A stretch of 17,884 nt of DNA from an uncultured Opitutia bacterium (GCA_903938935.1 CAJAFD010000351.1:1-17884), one strand, 5' to 3'; counted from the stretch's first letter, positions 1-7,778 are shown. Numbers and translations: made by a program. The notes: a model not told the origin generated them from the letters alone.

Positions 1-3000
1 AGCGGCGCGCCCGTCTGATAATGCTTCGCGTAATTTTGGAGAATCTCCGGCCAGGTAGCCCACATCTCGTTCACCTGTGAGGGGAATTCCACGAAGTCGC
101 GCGGGACGGACGTGCCGCTGAAGCGCGGGTATTTTACGTTGGAGAACATGCCGTGGAGGGCGTGGCCGAATTCGTGGAAGGCGGTGTTGACCTCGCTGTG
201 CGTGAGGAGCGTGGGCTGGCCGGCGGGCGGCTGGGGAATGTTGAGGTGATTGCCGATGACCGGGCGGGTGCCGAGCAAATGGCTTTGCGACGAGTAGGAG
301 TTGGCCCAGGCGCCACCGTTTTTGTTGGAGCGGGCGTAGGGATCGAAAAAGAAAATCGCGAGGGCGGAGCCGTCGGCGTTGAACACGTCAAACGTGCGCA
401 CGGTGGCTTCGTAGACGGGCAGATCGTGGCGCTCTTTGAACGTGATGCCGTAGAGTTTGGTGGCGGCGAAGAACACGCCGTCGATCAAGACTCGGTTGAT
501 TTCGTAGTAGGGGCGCAACTGCGATTCGTCGAAGGCGTAGCGGGCAGCGCGAACTTTTTCGGTGTAACGGTCCCAGTCGGCGGCGCTGAGGGTGAAGCCG
601 CCTTTTTCCGCATCGACGATCGCCTGCATGTCGGCGGCTTCTTTGCGGGCGTTGGCGACGGCGGGCGGGGCGAGTTGGGCGAGGAGTTTATTTAATACCT
701 CGACGCTGCCGACGGTTTGTTCTTCGAGCTGGTAAGCGGCGTGGTGCGCGTAGCCGAGGAGGGCGGCGCGGGCGGCGCGTTTCTTGGCAATGGCGGAGAC
801 GACGGCGCGGTTATCGTAGTCGCCACCGCGGCTACCGCGGGTGAGGGAGGCGGCGATGAGTTTGACGCGGGCGGCGTGATTTTTGAGATCGGTGAGCGGG
901 GGTTGGCCGGTGGTGTTGACGAGGGCGATGAGGAACTTGCCGTCGTGGCCGGTGGCTTTCGCGGCGGCGGCGGCCGTGGCGATCGCGGTGTCACTCAAGC
1001 CATCGAGTTCGGCGCGAGTATCGAAGAGCACGCCGGACGCGTCGCGTTCTTTGAGCACGTTTTGGGTGAACGTCGTTTGGAGCGTAGCGAGCTCGGAGTT
1101 GAGTGCGCGGAGTTTAGCTTTGTCGGCCTCGCCGAGTTTGGCGCCGGCGCGAACGAAGTCTTGATACGTGCGCCACAGGAGGCGGTCGGATTCGGGGTCG
1201 AGCGCGAGGGAGGCGCGGGCGGCGTAGAGGCTCGCGATGCGGGCAAAAAGCGCGGCGTTGAGGCGAATCGCGTCGCTGTGCGCGGCGAGACGCGGCGACA
1301 TCGTGCGCTGGATTTTTTGCATCTCGGGGTTGGTGTTGGCGCCGGAGAGGCCGCCGAAGACCGTGGCGACGCGAGCGAGCAAACGACCGGAGCGTTCGAG
1401 GGCGACGATGGTGTTGTCGAACGTGGCCGGCGCGGGGTTTTGCGCGATGGCGGAAATCTCGGATAGGTTCTCGGTCATGCCGGCTTCATAGGCGGGCAGG
1501 TAGTGCTCGTTTTTGATGAGATTAAACGGCGGGTAATTGAAGGGCAACGGACTCGGCGTGAGCAGCGGATTGGCGGCGGGGACCGAGGCGGTCGCGGGCG
1601 CGTCGAGGCCGCGGCGGACCAGGAGTGGTTTGATGTCGGCCTCGCCGCCGGTGAAATCACGGAAGAGACCCAGGGCATCGGCGGTGCCGCCGCGCGCGAG
1701 AAGTTTGGCGCGGAAGCGGTCGCCGTTGGCGCGAGTGAGGCCGCCGTTTTGCTTGAACCATTCGACCGTGGTGGCGTCGAGCACTTCGGACCAGATGTAG
1801 GAATAGTAACCGGCGGAGTAACCGCCGGAAAACACGTGGGAGAAATACGTCGAACGGTAGCGCGGTGGCACGGGCGCGAAATCGAGGCCGACTTTTTTCA
1901 ACGCAGCGGCTTCGAAGGCGAGCACGCCATCGGCGGCGGGAACTTCCGCGGGCTTCAGGCCGTGCCACGTGAGATCGAGGAGCGCGGCGGCGAGGTATTC
2001 GGTGGTGACGTAGCCTTGGTTGAATTTGCGGGCGTCGAGGACCTTGGCGAGCAAGGCGGCGGGGAGCGGTTCGCCGGTTTTGTAGTGCTTTGCGTAGTTT
2101 TTAAGAATCTCGGGCCAGACCGCCCACATCTCGTTCACTTGCGAGGGAAATTCAACGAAGTCGCTCGGGACGCTGGTGCCGCTGAAGCGCGGATATTTCA
2201 CGTCGGAGAACATGCCGTGAAGGGCGTGCCCGAATTCATGGAAGAGCGTGGTGACTTCGTCGAAGGTGAGGAGCGTGGGCTCGCCGGCGGGCGGTTGGGG
2301 AATGTTGAGGTGGTTGCCGACGACGGGCTTGGTGCCGAGGAGGGCGGACTGCGATTCGTACTCGTTCATCCAGGCGCCGCCGTTTTTGGAAGGCCGCGCG
2401 TAGGCGTCGAAAATGAAGAGCGCGAGCGTGGCGCCGTTGGCGTTGAAGACTTCGAATACGCGGACCTCGGGGCGGTAAACGGGCAGATCGGTGCGTTCCT
2501 TGAAGGTGATGCCGAAGAGTTTCGTGGCGGCGAAAAACGCGCCGTCGACGAGCACGTGGTTGAGCTCGAAGTAAGGTTTCACTTGCGCCTCGTCGAAGGC
2601 GTAGCGGGCGGTGCGGACTTTTTCCGAGTAAAGATCCCAGTCGCTGGCGGCGGCGGTGAAGCGGCCCGGTTTGCCGGCGAATTCGGCGTCAATGATCTGC
2701 TGGATGTCCGCGGCTTCCTTGCGCGCGTTGGCGACGGCGGGCGGGGCGAGTTGGGCGAGGAGGGCTTTGGCGGCGGCGACGTTTTTGGCGGTCTGGTCTT
2801 CGAGGACGTAGTCGGCGTGCGTGGCGTAGCCGAGGAGGGCGGCGCGCTCGGCGCGGAGTCGGGCGAGAGTGGCGACGTTGGCGCGGTTATCGAATTCGCC
2901 GCCGCGGCTGCCGCGGGCGAGAGAGGCGCGCAAGATGAGCTCGCGGCTGGTGCGATCGGTGAGAGACGTGAGCGCGGGTTGGCCGCTGGTGTTGATGAGG

Positions 3001-3725
3001 GCGAGGGCGAATTGGCCCGCGCGGCCGGAGGATTTGGCGAGCTCGGCGGCAGCGGTGATTTCGGTTTCCGAGAGACCGGCGAGCGCGGCGCGGTCATTGA
3101 AATAAACGGCGGAGGCGGTGCGCTCCTTCAGGACGTTTTGGGAAAACGCGGTCTCGGCGGAGGCGATTTCGGCGTTGAGGGCTTTGAGTTTGGTTTTGTC
3201 GGCTTCGGAAAGCCGGGCGCCGGCGCGGACGAAAGATTTGTAAGTTTCGTCGAGGAGGCGGGCGGATTCGGGATCGAGGCTCAGGCCGGTGCGAGCTTCA
3301 TGCAGCGAGCGGACGCGGGCGAAGAGCGCGGCGTTGAGGAGAATGGCGTCGCGGTGCGCGGCGAGTTTGGGGGCGAAGGTTTTCTCGACGGCTTGGAGGG
3401 CGGGGTTGGTGTTGCAGCCGTTGATGTTGGAAAAAATCCGGGAGACGCGGCCGAGGAGTTGGCCGGAGCGCTCGAGGGCGACGATGGTGTTGTCGAACGT
3501 GGCGGGCGCGGCGTTAGTGGCGATGGCGGCGACCTCGGCGAGGTTCTCGGTCATGCCGCGTTCGTAGGCGGGCGCGTAGTGCTCGTCTTTGATTTTGTCG
3601 AACTGTGGATACGCCAGCGGCAGCGGGCTCACGGAAAGGAGCGGATTGGCGGCGGGCGCGGGCTGGGCTTGGACGATGGACATGAGGGCGAGGAAACCAA
3701 CGAAGGGGCGAACGAGGTTAGGCAT
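1..3725 (-). CDS. Tandem-fused double M3 (Dcp-like) metallopeptidase, exported, 3' end cut by window
   Basis: This is a zinc oligopeptidase/peptidyl-dipeptidase of family M3 (Dcp-like), expected to cleave short peptides in the periplasm. The frame is open from the ATG at 3725 to the left edge (1241 codons, no stop). Residues 1-20 form a signal peptide (MPNLVR, then a hydrophobic core ending IVQA). Unit 1 covers about residues 22-710: HEFGH at 496-500, third zinc ligand E525 in FVEFPSQ, and the C-terminal substrate-binding motif HVFSGGYSAGYY at 630-641. After LLVRRGLDAP the frame runs straight into unit 2 (from about 712), which restarts at AANPLL like the mature N-terminus of unit 1. Unit 2 has HEFGH at 1184-1188 and E1213. 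The window ends after NYAKHYQTGAP, roughly 165 residues before the expected C-terminus. Normal M3 proteins are about 680-720 aa, so this is a double-length fusion. It lies 59 bp behind the redoxin gene. The family call is very secure; the fusion rests on direct reading of the junction. Confidence 0.93.
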   Translation of the reverse strand, partial: MPNLVRPFVGFLALMSIVQAQPAPAANPLLSVSPLPLAYPQFDKIKDEHYAPAYERGMTENLAEVAAIATNAAPATFDNTIVALERSGQLLGRVSRIFSNINGCNTNPALQAVEKTFAPKLAAHRDAILLNAALFARVRSLHEARTGLSLDPESARLLDETYKSFVRAGARLSEADKTKLKALNAEIASAETAFSQNVLKERTASAVYFNDRAALAGLSETEITAAAELAKSSGRAGQFALALINTSGQPALTSLTDRTSRELILRASLARGSRGGEFDNRANVATLARLRAERAALLGYATHADYVLEDQTAKNVAAAKALLAQLAPPAVANARKEAADIQQIIDAEFAGKPGRFTAAASDWDLYSEKVRTARYAFDEAQVKPYFELNHVLVDGAFFAATKLFGITFKERTDLPVYRPEVRVFEVFNANGATLALFIFDAYARPSKNGGAWMNEYESQSALLGTKPVVGNHLNIPQPPAGEPTLLTFDEVTTLFHEFGHALHGMFSDVKYPRFSGTSVPSDFVEFPSQVNEMWAVWPEILKNYAKHYKTGEPLPAALLAKVLDARKFNQGYVTTEYLAAALLDLTWHGLKPAEVPAADGVLAFEAAALKKVGLDFAPVPPRYRSTYFSHVFSGGYSAGYYSYIWSEVLDATTVEWFKQNGGLTRANGDRFRAKLLARGGTADALGLFRDFTGGEADIKPLLVRRGLDAPATASVPAANPLLTPSPLPFNYPPFNLIKNEHYLPAYEAGMTENLSEISAIAQNPAPATFDNTIVALERSGRLLARVATVFGGLSGANTNPEMQKIQRTMSPRLAAHSDAIRLNAALFARIASLYAARASLALDPESDRLLWRTYQDFVRAGAKLGEADKAKLRALNSELATLQTTFTQNVLKERDASGVLFDTRAELDGLSDTAIATAAAAAKATGHDGKFLIALVNTTGQPPLTDLKNHAARVKLIAASLTRGSRGGDYDNRAVVSAIAKKRAARAALLGYAHHAAYQLEEQTVGSVEVLNKLLAQLAPPAVANARKEAADMQAIVDAEKGGFTLSAADWDRYTEKVRAARYAFDESQLRPYYEINRVLIDGVFFAATKLYGITFKERHDLPVYEATVRTFDVFNADGSALAIFFFDPYARSNKNGGAWANSYSSQSHLLGTRPVIGNHLNIPQPPAGQPTLLTHSEVNTAFHEFGHALHGMFSNVKYPRFSGTSVPRDFVEFPSQVNEMWATWPEILQNYAKHYQTGAP
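649..686. repeat. 38-bp exact direct repeat, copy in M3 unit 2
   Basis: These 38 bases are identical to 2725-2762, 2076 bp away. On the minus strand they code for the stretch LLAQLAPPAVANAR in both peptidase units. Identity extends through third codon positions, which suggests a fairly recent duplication, gene conversion between the units, or strong codon constraint. Confidence 0.85.
2725..2762. repeat. 38-bp exact direct repeat, copy in M3 unit 1
   Basis: This is the partner of 649-686. A second exact block of 31 bases is shared at 3473-3503 and 1397-1427 (coding for part of FDNTIVALE), at the same 2076-bp spacing. Both fall inside the tandem M3 units. Confidence 0.85.
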
Positions 3726-3759
3726 AAAAAAAGCCTGCGCCCAAAAAGGGGACGCAGGC
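3726..3759 (-). terminator. Rho-independent terminator-like hairpin behind the redoxin gene, abutting the M3 start codon
   Basis: On the minus strand, arms GCCTGCG (3759-3753) and CGCAGGC (3739-3733) pair over 7 bp. Extra C/G pairs extend the stem towards a small loop. Seven T follow (3732-3726). The structure starts 26 bp after the redoxin stop. The T tract ends at the base before the M3 ATG, and the only Shine-Dalgarno-like bases (GCAGG) lie within the second arm. It may terminate redoxin transcription or attenuate and occlude M3 expression. Confidence 0.72.
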
Positions 3760-3784
3760 AAGGGCGAGAAAACGGGGCCGGAAT

Positions 3785-5074
3785 TTATTTCTTGGCGGCG
3801 GATTTGGCGGGTTTGGGCGTAGGCGGGGTGGGCGCGTAATAGGGCGTGAGCGCGGCGACGATGGCAGCGCGCGCGGTGGCGTGGTCGATCACGCCGTTGT
3901 GGCGCCAGAGGATTTTGCCGTTGGGCGCGATGAGCACGGTGTGCGGCAACGGGCCGGGCCAGTCAGAATCGAGCGCGGCGACCAGAGCATCCTGATTGGC
4001 GCCGGTGAAGAGGTAGTGGTTGGTGGTGCGGCCTTCTTTTTTCACGGAGGCTTGGACGTTTTTAGTGAGACCGGCACCTTGTTTTTGCAGGAAGGCTTGG
4101 GCTTTCGCTTCGTCTTTAAGCGCGTCGAGCGAGATGGTGATGAGTTCGAAGTCGCGCATGTCGAATTGGCGCGAGAGCGCGACGAGCGAGGGAAATTCTT
4201 CGACGCACGGGGCGCACCACGTGGCCCAGACGTTGACGAGGCGGACCTTGGGCGTGGGGTTGGCGCGTAGGGCGGCGACGCCAGCGGCATCGATGCGCTC
4301 GAGCGTGACCGGGATTTGGGTCCAACTGGTTTCGCGGACGACGTGGGCGGCTTTTTTCTCACGCCATTTGGTGGAGCAGCCGTGCGGTTTGGTGAGCTCG
4401 ACGGGGACGGGTTTGCCGTCGAGGAGGGCGAAGATGGCGTTGCGGGCGTCGGGCGATTTGACGGTTTCTTCCTGCGGGAAACGCGAATCATCAAAACGGC
4501 CGGCGTAGCGGAGGCGGCGGGCTTTATCGAAGATGAAGACGTGGGGTGTAGCGAGACAACCGTAGGCGCGGGCGATGAGCTGTTGGTCGCCGTCGTAGAG
4601 GTACGGGAAATCCCAGCCGAGGCTGGCGGCGTAGGGCTTCATGTCGGCGAACGAGTCGTTGTATTCGCCGTAGCCGAGTTCGTCGAGGCTGAGGCCGTCG
4701 GGGTGGTTGGGATTGATGGCGACGAGACCGAAACTGCGGCCGCGGAGATCGTCGCGAAGTTTTTGGAGACGTTTTTCGATGCCGTGGGACGTGGGGCAGT
4801 GATTCGAGGTGAAGAGGACCATGAGCACATCGGGTCCGGCGAAGTCAGAGAGTTTGTACGTGCGGCCGTCGATGCTGGGGAGAGCAAAATCGGGGGCGGC
4901 GTCGCCGATGGCGAGAGTGCGCGTACCGGCGGGGTTGCCGGATTTGTCGAGGAGGGGCGCACTCGGAGCGGGCGTAGAAGTCGGAGGGTTCTGGGCGGCG
5001 CGCGAGCTGAACCCGGTTAACAAAAACGCGGCGCAGAGCCACGCGGAGCGAAGGGTGTGCTTGGGGAGGAGCAT
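3785..5074 (-). CDS. Exported two-domain redoxin (PRX_like1-type domain plus TlpA-like WCAPC thioredoxin domain)
   Basis: This is a probable periplasmic thiol-disulfide protein of 429 aa. Residues 1-27 are a signal peptide (hydrophobic AWLCAAFLLTGF, then SRAA). Domain 1 (about 52-222) is peroxiredoxin-like: FTSNHCPTSHG with C93, then VAINPN, ATPHVFIFD (cis-Pro177) and YAGRFDDSRF, as in PRX_like1 proteins. It has no CXXC. Domain 2 (about 250-410) is TlpA/ResA-like: VNVWATWCAPCVEEFPSL with the redox pair C287/C290, and LPHTVLI with cis-Pro377. The linker has C233. The C-terminus is Pro- and Lys-rich. The start is the only ATG giving a full signal peptide. The M3 gene lies downstream on the same strand with a terminator-like hairpin between. 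The electron partner is unknown; extracytoplasmic disulfide reduction or peroxide defence are both possible. Confidence 0.88.
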   Translation of the reverse strand: MLLPKHTLRSAWLCAAFLLTGFSSRAAQNPPTSTPAPSAPLLDKSGNPAGTRTLAIGDAAPDFALPSIDGRTYKLSDFAGPDVLMVLFTSNHCPTSHGIEKRLQKLRDDLRGRSFGLVAINPNHPDGLSLDELGYGEYNDSFADMKPYAASLGWDFPYLYDGDQQLIARAYGCLATPHVFIFDKARRLRYAGRFDDSRFPQEETVKSPDARNAIFALLDGKPVPVELTKPHGCSTKWREKKAAHVVRETSWTQIPVTLERIDAAGVAALRANPTPKVRLVNVWATWCAPCVEEFPSLVALSRQFDMRDFELITISLDALKDEAKAQAFLQKQGAGLTKNVQASVKKEGRTTNHYLFTGANQDALVAALDSDWPGPLPHTVLIAPNGKILWRHNGVIDHATARAAIVAALTPYYAPTPPTPKPAKSAAKK

Positions 5075-5170
5075 GCGAACACGGTGCCTAGTAGGATGTT
5101 TTTGGCAAGAAAGGGACGAGCGGATCGCGCGGTGTTGATGGCGTTTTTGAATACGCTCTAAAGCAAGGCC
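5075..5170 (-). promoter_or_regulatory. Gap upstream of redoxin gene with a weak -10-like element
   Basis: This 96-bp gap separates the PL22-like gene stop from the redoxin ATG. The minus strand carries TACTAGG at 5094-5088, about 14 bp before the ATG, which could act as a -10 element and would give a very short leader. I see no convincing -35 hexamer and no terminator for the gene upstream. Confidence 0.25.
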
Positions 5171-6490
5171 TCAGCGGCGGGCGGCCGTCGCTGGGGCGAT
5201 CTCGACGGCGTAGGTGTGCGTCTGGGCTTTTTTGCCGCGGCCTAGATTGGTGTCGAAATTGCCGCTAAAAATAATCCATCGGCCGTCGGGCGTGAACGTG
5301 AGGTTCGGCTCGACGCCGGTGTCTTTGCTGTAGTTGTGACGGGCCATGTTGACGAGGCGCTCGGTTTTAAACGTGCCGATATCGATGAGGTCTTTTTTGT
5401 CGCGGAACGAGCTGCCGCGCACCATCGCGGGGCGGAAGAGATAAATCCATTGGCCGTTGCCGGGCGGGTTGAGCAGTTCGCCGTCGCCGGTGCGCGTGGC
5501 GACGCTGCCGGGACCGCCGCCGTCGCCGGCGAACAGTTTGCCGTCGCGGGAGACGTTGTAGTGGACGGACCATTCTTGGCGCGGGAGATGGTACCACGTG
5601 CGGTGGCCGGTCGTGAGATCGACGCCCGCGAGCCAGAAGACGGTGCTGCGCGGCGTCTGCAGATCGTACCAGACTTGTTTGCCGTCGGGGCTGAAAAATT
5701 CGTGGCCTTGGATCTCCATGTTCATCGTGCGCTCGTGCAGGAGGCGGGCGGGCGAGGAACCGTCGGCGCGGATCGTCCAGGTGCGGTCGTTAAAGTGCCA
5801 CGGGCCTTCGTGGCAGAAAAGAATCTGGAGTGGATCGGTGGGGGAGCATTGGAGGTGGTTCGTCCAGTCGTTTTCGCGGTGGATGACGCGGAAGGCGCCG
5901 GTTTTGAGGTCGACGGTGTAGATCATTTTCGGCGTACCGGCGGCCCATTGAGCTTCGAGTGTGCCGCCGTAGCCTCCGGACGGAGGCGTGCGCGGGATCG
6001 TCTGGCCGTCGGGATCGGGCGCGATGCCGACGAGGAGCGTTTCGTCGCAGTTGATCGCGTACTGGCCGCTGCGGACGCGAGCTGGCGTGGGGAGTTGCGT
6101 GACCTCGCGGACCGTTTTCGTGTCGAGGTGGATGGCGATGATGGCGTCGCCGCGCCGCACATAGGCTTCGCGCGTGCGCCACGCGGTGGCGATGACGCGA
6201 GAATCTGTAGCGATGATTTCAACTTTGGGCGGTGATACGCCTAGCGTGGACAGATCTACGGTGGCGATGCCTTTGGGGGTGTTGAGGACAAGTTTATCGC
6301 CCTCGGGCGTGTAGCCGTTTTGGTGAAAATAGAGGCTGGAGCCGCCGGTGTCGGGCGAGAGGCGGATGACGCGATGGCCGGTGTCGGGGTCGATCCAGTC
6401 CGACCGAAGCGCGGGTGGCGTGGACTCGGCGGCGGCGTGAGCAAGCGCGAGCAACGGTAGCGTGAAAAATAAACGCAGGGTAAGCGACAT
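5171..6490 (-). CDS. Oligogalacturonate-lyase-like protein (PL22 family beta-propeller), exported
   Basis: This 439-aa protein resembles oligogalacturonide lyases, which cleave short pectin fragments by beta-elimination using an active-site His and a bound metal in a seven-bladed propeller. The family signature region is clear: LQCSPTDPLQILFCHEGPWH (213-232), RTMNMEIQGHEFFSPDG (254-270), WSVHYNVSRDGKLFAGDGGG (307-326) and NLTFTPDGRWIIFSGNFDTN (396-415). H227, H232, H263 and H310 are candidate catalytic or metal residues. I chose the ATG at 6490 over the TTG at 6514 because it starts a clean signal peptide (MSLTLRLFFTLPLLALAHAAA). Export is notable because characterised family members are mostly cytoplasmic. 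The neighbours are not pectin genes, so the true substrate is uncertain. The family call is firm and the substrate is inferred. Confidence 0.87.
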   Translation of the reverse strand: MSLTLRLFFTLPLLALAHAAAESTPPALRSDWIDPDTGHRVIRLSPDTGGSSLYFHQNGYTPEGDKLVLNTPKGIATVDLSTLGVSPPKVEIIATDSRVIATAWRTREAYVRRGDAIIAIHLDTKTVREVTQLPTPARVRSGQYAINCDETLLVGIAPDPDGQTIPRTPPSGGYGGTLEAQWAAGTPKMIYTVDLKTGAFRVIHRENDWTNHLQCSPTDPLQILFCHEGPWHFNDRTWTIRADGSSPARLLHERTMNMEIQGHEFFSPDGKQVWYDLQTPRSTVFWLAGVDLTTGHRTWYHLPRQEWSVHYNVSRDGKLFAGDGGGPGSVATRTGDGELLNPPGNGQWIYLFRPAMVRGSSFRDKKDLIDIGTFKTERLVNMARHNYSKDTGVEPNLTFTPDGRWIIFSGNFDTNLGRGKKAQTHTYAVEIAPATAARR

Positions 6491-6593
6491 GGTGAAAGTG
6501 GGGTTCGCGCGCAAGACGAGGCGCGCGCAGGGGCGTTGCGGTTAAGGTGCGCGGACAGTCTGAGCGCCGTTCGCGGATGTAGGTGGGTAAAAA

Positions 6594-7778
6594 TCAGGAT
6601 GCGTCGAGTGGCGGCGGATTGCGCCAGCGTCGCCAACGGTGCCACGCGAGGGCAAAGCCCGTGTAAACGAGTACGCAACCACCGAGCGAGGCGAGAGCGG
6701 CGACGAACTGACCGAGCGCACCGAGCGCTTCGCCGGTGTGGAGAAAGCGCGTCCACGAGCGGACGCGTTGGGCGGCGTTGAGGTTGGCGTAGCCGTTGGT
6801 TTTGAGGATTTCGCCTGTGAACGGATCGAGCGTTAACGTCGTCAACGCCGTGCGCGGCCACGCATCGGCGGTGCGTACGGCGACGGTGGCCGACGTGGGC
6901 GCCGCAGCGGGGTTGGCCGCGCGGTACGTGAGGGACGTCCACGTGGGCAGTTCTTTTTGCGCGCGGGCGATCAAGATTTCGGCGGATAAAGGTTGGGCCC
7001 GGGCGGCGTGGGTCGGGAGCGAAGCGCTGGGCGCGGTCGGCGCGGCGGGCGCGGGCGCGGGCGCGGGCGCGGACGTGGGCGGCGGTGGTGGCGTGCCGGT
7101 GAGCGTGAAAATCAGGTTGCCGGCCCAACGGTAGGAAATCGGTAGCGCGGTGAGCGTGAGCACGATCAAGACCGGAGCCGACCAGAGGCCGATGACGTTG
7201 TGCCAATTCCAGTCGCGTGCTTTGGCGTTGGCGGCGGGGACGAACCAGAGCGAGCGCTTGAGGCCCTTGGTGCGCCATTTGCGCGGCCACCACAAATAGA
7301 GGCCGGACACGGCGAGGAAAAAGAAAGCGAGGTTGCCCGCGCCGTTGATCGCTTTACCGAGTGGGCGGTTGGGTCCGCCGAGGGCGAGTTGGCGGTGCCA
7401 GTCTTCCATGAGCTGCAGGAAATCACGCGTGCGCGTGGAGGCGACTTGGCGGATTTCACCAGTGAAAGGATGGGCGTAAAACGTCTCGTTGCGGCCGGCG
7501 GTGAACGCGACCGCGGCGAGCGGGTGGTTTTCGAGCGCGAGGCCGGAAAGTTTAGCGTTCGGATGGGCGGTGCTCACGCGCGCTTGGAGCTCAGCGAGAC
7601 TCAGGCGCGGGGTTTCAGCGACAGGCGGCGCGATGCGGCGGGCGTCGCGCTCGGCGAAGGCGACGAGTTCTTTTTCAAAAGCGAGCGCGGTGCCGGTGAA
7701 GCACATGATGCCGATCGACAGGCCCGCGACGAGACCGGCGAGCAGGTGGAGCCAAAAGAGAGTTTTGCGAAATGTCAT
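6594..7778 (-). CDS. PepSY-associated transmembrane protein (putative periplasmic ferri-siderophore/iron reductase component)
   Basis: This 394-aa inner-membrane protein belongs to the PepSY_TM family. There are four predicted membrane segments: about 7-33, 143-164, 195-215 and 355-378. Periplasmic PepSY-like segments carry F-x-HPFTGEI (about 100-109) and LDPFTGEILKTNGY (317-330). Conserved motifs include FWLHLLAG (H11), EDWHRQL (H128), SGLYLWWPRKW (158-168), WNWHNVIGLW (H193) and FLHTGEALG (H347). These histidines sit near membrane ends and could bind heme, as proposed for relatives. A Pro/Ala-rich linker spans about 230-252. I prefer the ATG at 7778 over the TTG at 7820 because the hydrophobic N-terminus begins there. 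The gene follows the TonB receptor on the same strand after 102 bp, a pairing often seen in iron-uptake loci. Confidence 0.85.
   Translation of the reverse strand: MTFRKTLFWLHLLAGLVAGLSIGIMCFTGTALAFEKELVAFAERDARRIAPPVAETPRLSLAELQARVSTAHPNAKLSGLALENHPLAAVAFTAGRNETFYAHPFTGEIRQVASTRTRDFLQLMEDWHRQLALGGPNRPLGKAINGAGNLAFFFLAVSGLYLWWPRKWRTKGLKRSLWFVPAANAKARDWNWHNVIGLWSAPVLIVLTLTALPISYRWAGNLIFTLTGTPPPPPTSAPAPAPAPAAPTAPSASLPTHAARAQPLSAEILIARAQKELPTWTSLTYRAANPAAAPTSATVAVRTADAWPRTALTTLTLDPFTGEILKTNGYANLNAAQRVRSWTRFLHTGEALGALGQFVAALASLGGCVLVYTGFALAWHRWRRWRNPPPLDAS
7047..7070. repeat. Four perfect tandem copies of a GGGCGC hexamer inside the PepSY gene
   Basis: GGGCGC is repeated four times without interruption, plus a partial unit. 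On the coding strand it makes the alternating Ala-Pro part of the periplasmic linker. The unit is six bases, so slippage would change linker length without breaking the frame. Confidence 0.85.

Noticed and set aside
1..3725. Possible assembly artefact creating the duplicated M3 region
   Set aside because: The two units differ at many nucleotide and amino-acid positions along their length, including a small indel (unit spacing 692 then 688 residues), so they are not one sequence assembled twice. The exact junction still deserves long-read confirmation.
1503..3839. A 778-codon plus-strand open frame opposite the M3 peptidase
   Set aside because: It lies in complementary codon register with the M3 gene and is Gly/Glu/Val-rich with no motif. 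Long antisense frames are expected in GC-rich genes, where stop codons are rare on the opposite strand. The minus-strand translation is an unmistakable M3 peptidase.
4316..5020. Plus-strand frame of 234 codons opposite the redoxin gene, and 5336-6235 opposite the PL22-like gene
   Set aside because: Both are antisense to genes with clear family motifs and show no recognisable domain, signal peptide or start context.
6506..6528. CGCGCGC / GCGCGCGC inverted repeat in the gap before the PL22-like gene
   Set aside because: It is low-complexity alternating GC with no T tract; pairing is expected by chance and no role can be supported.
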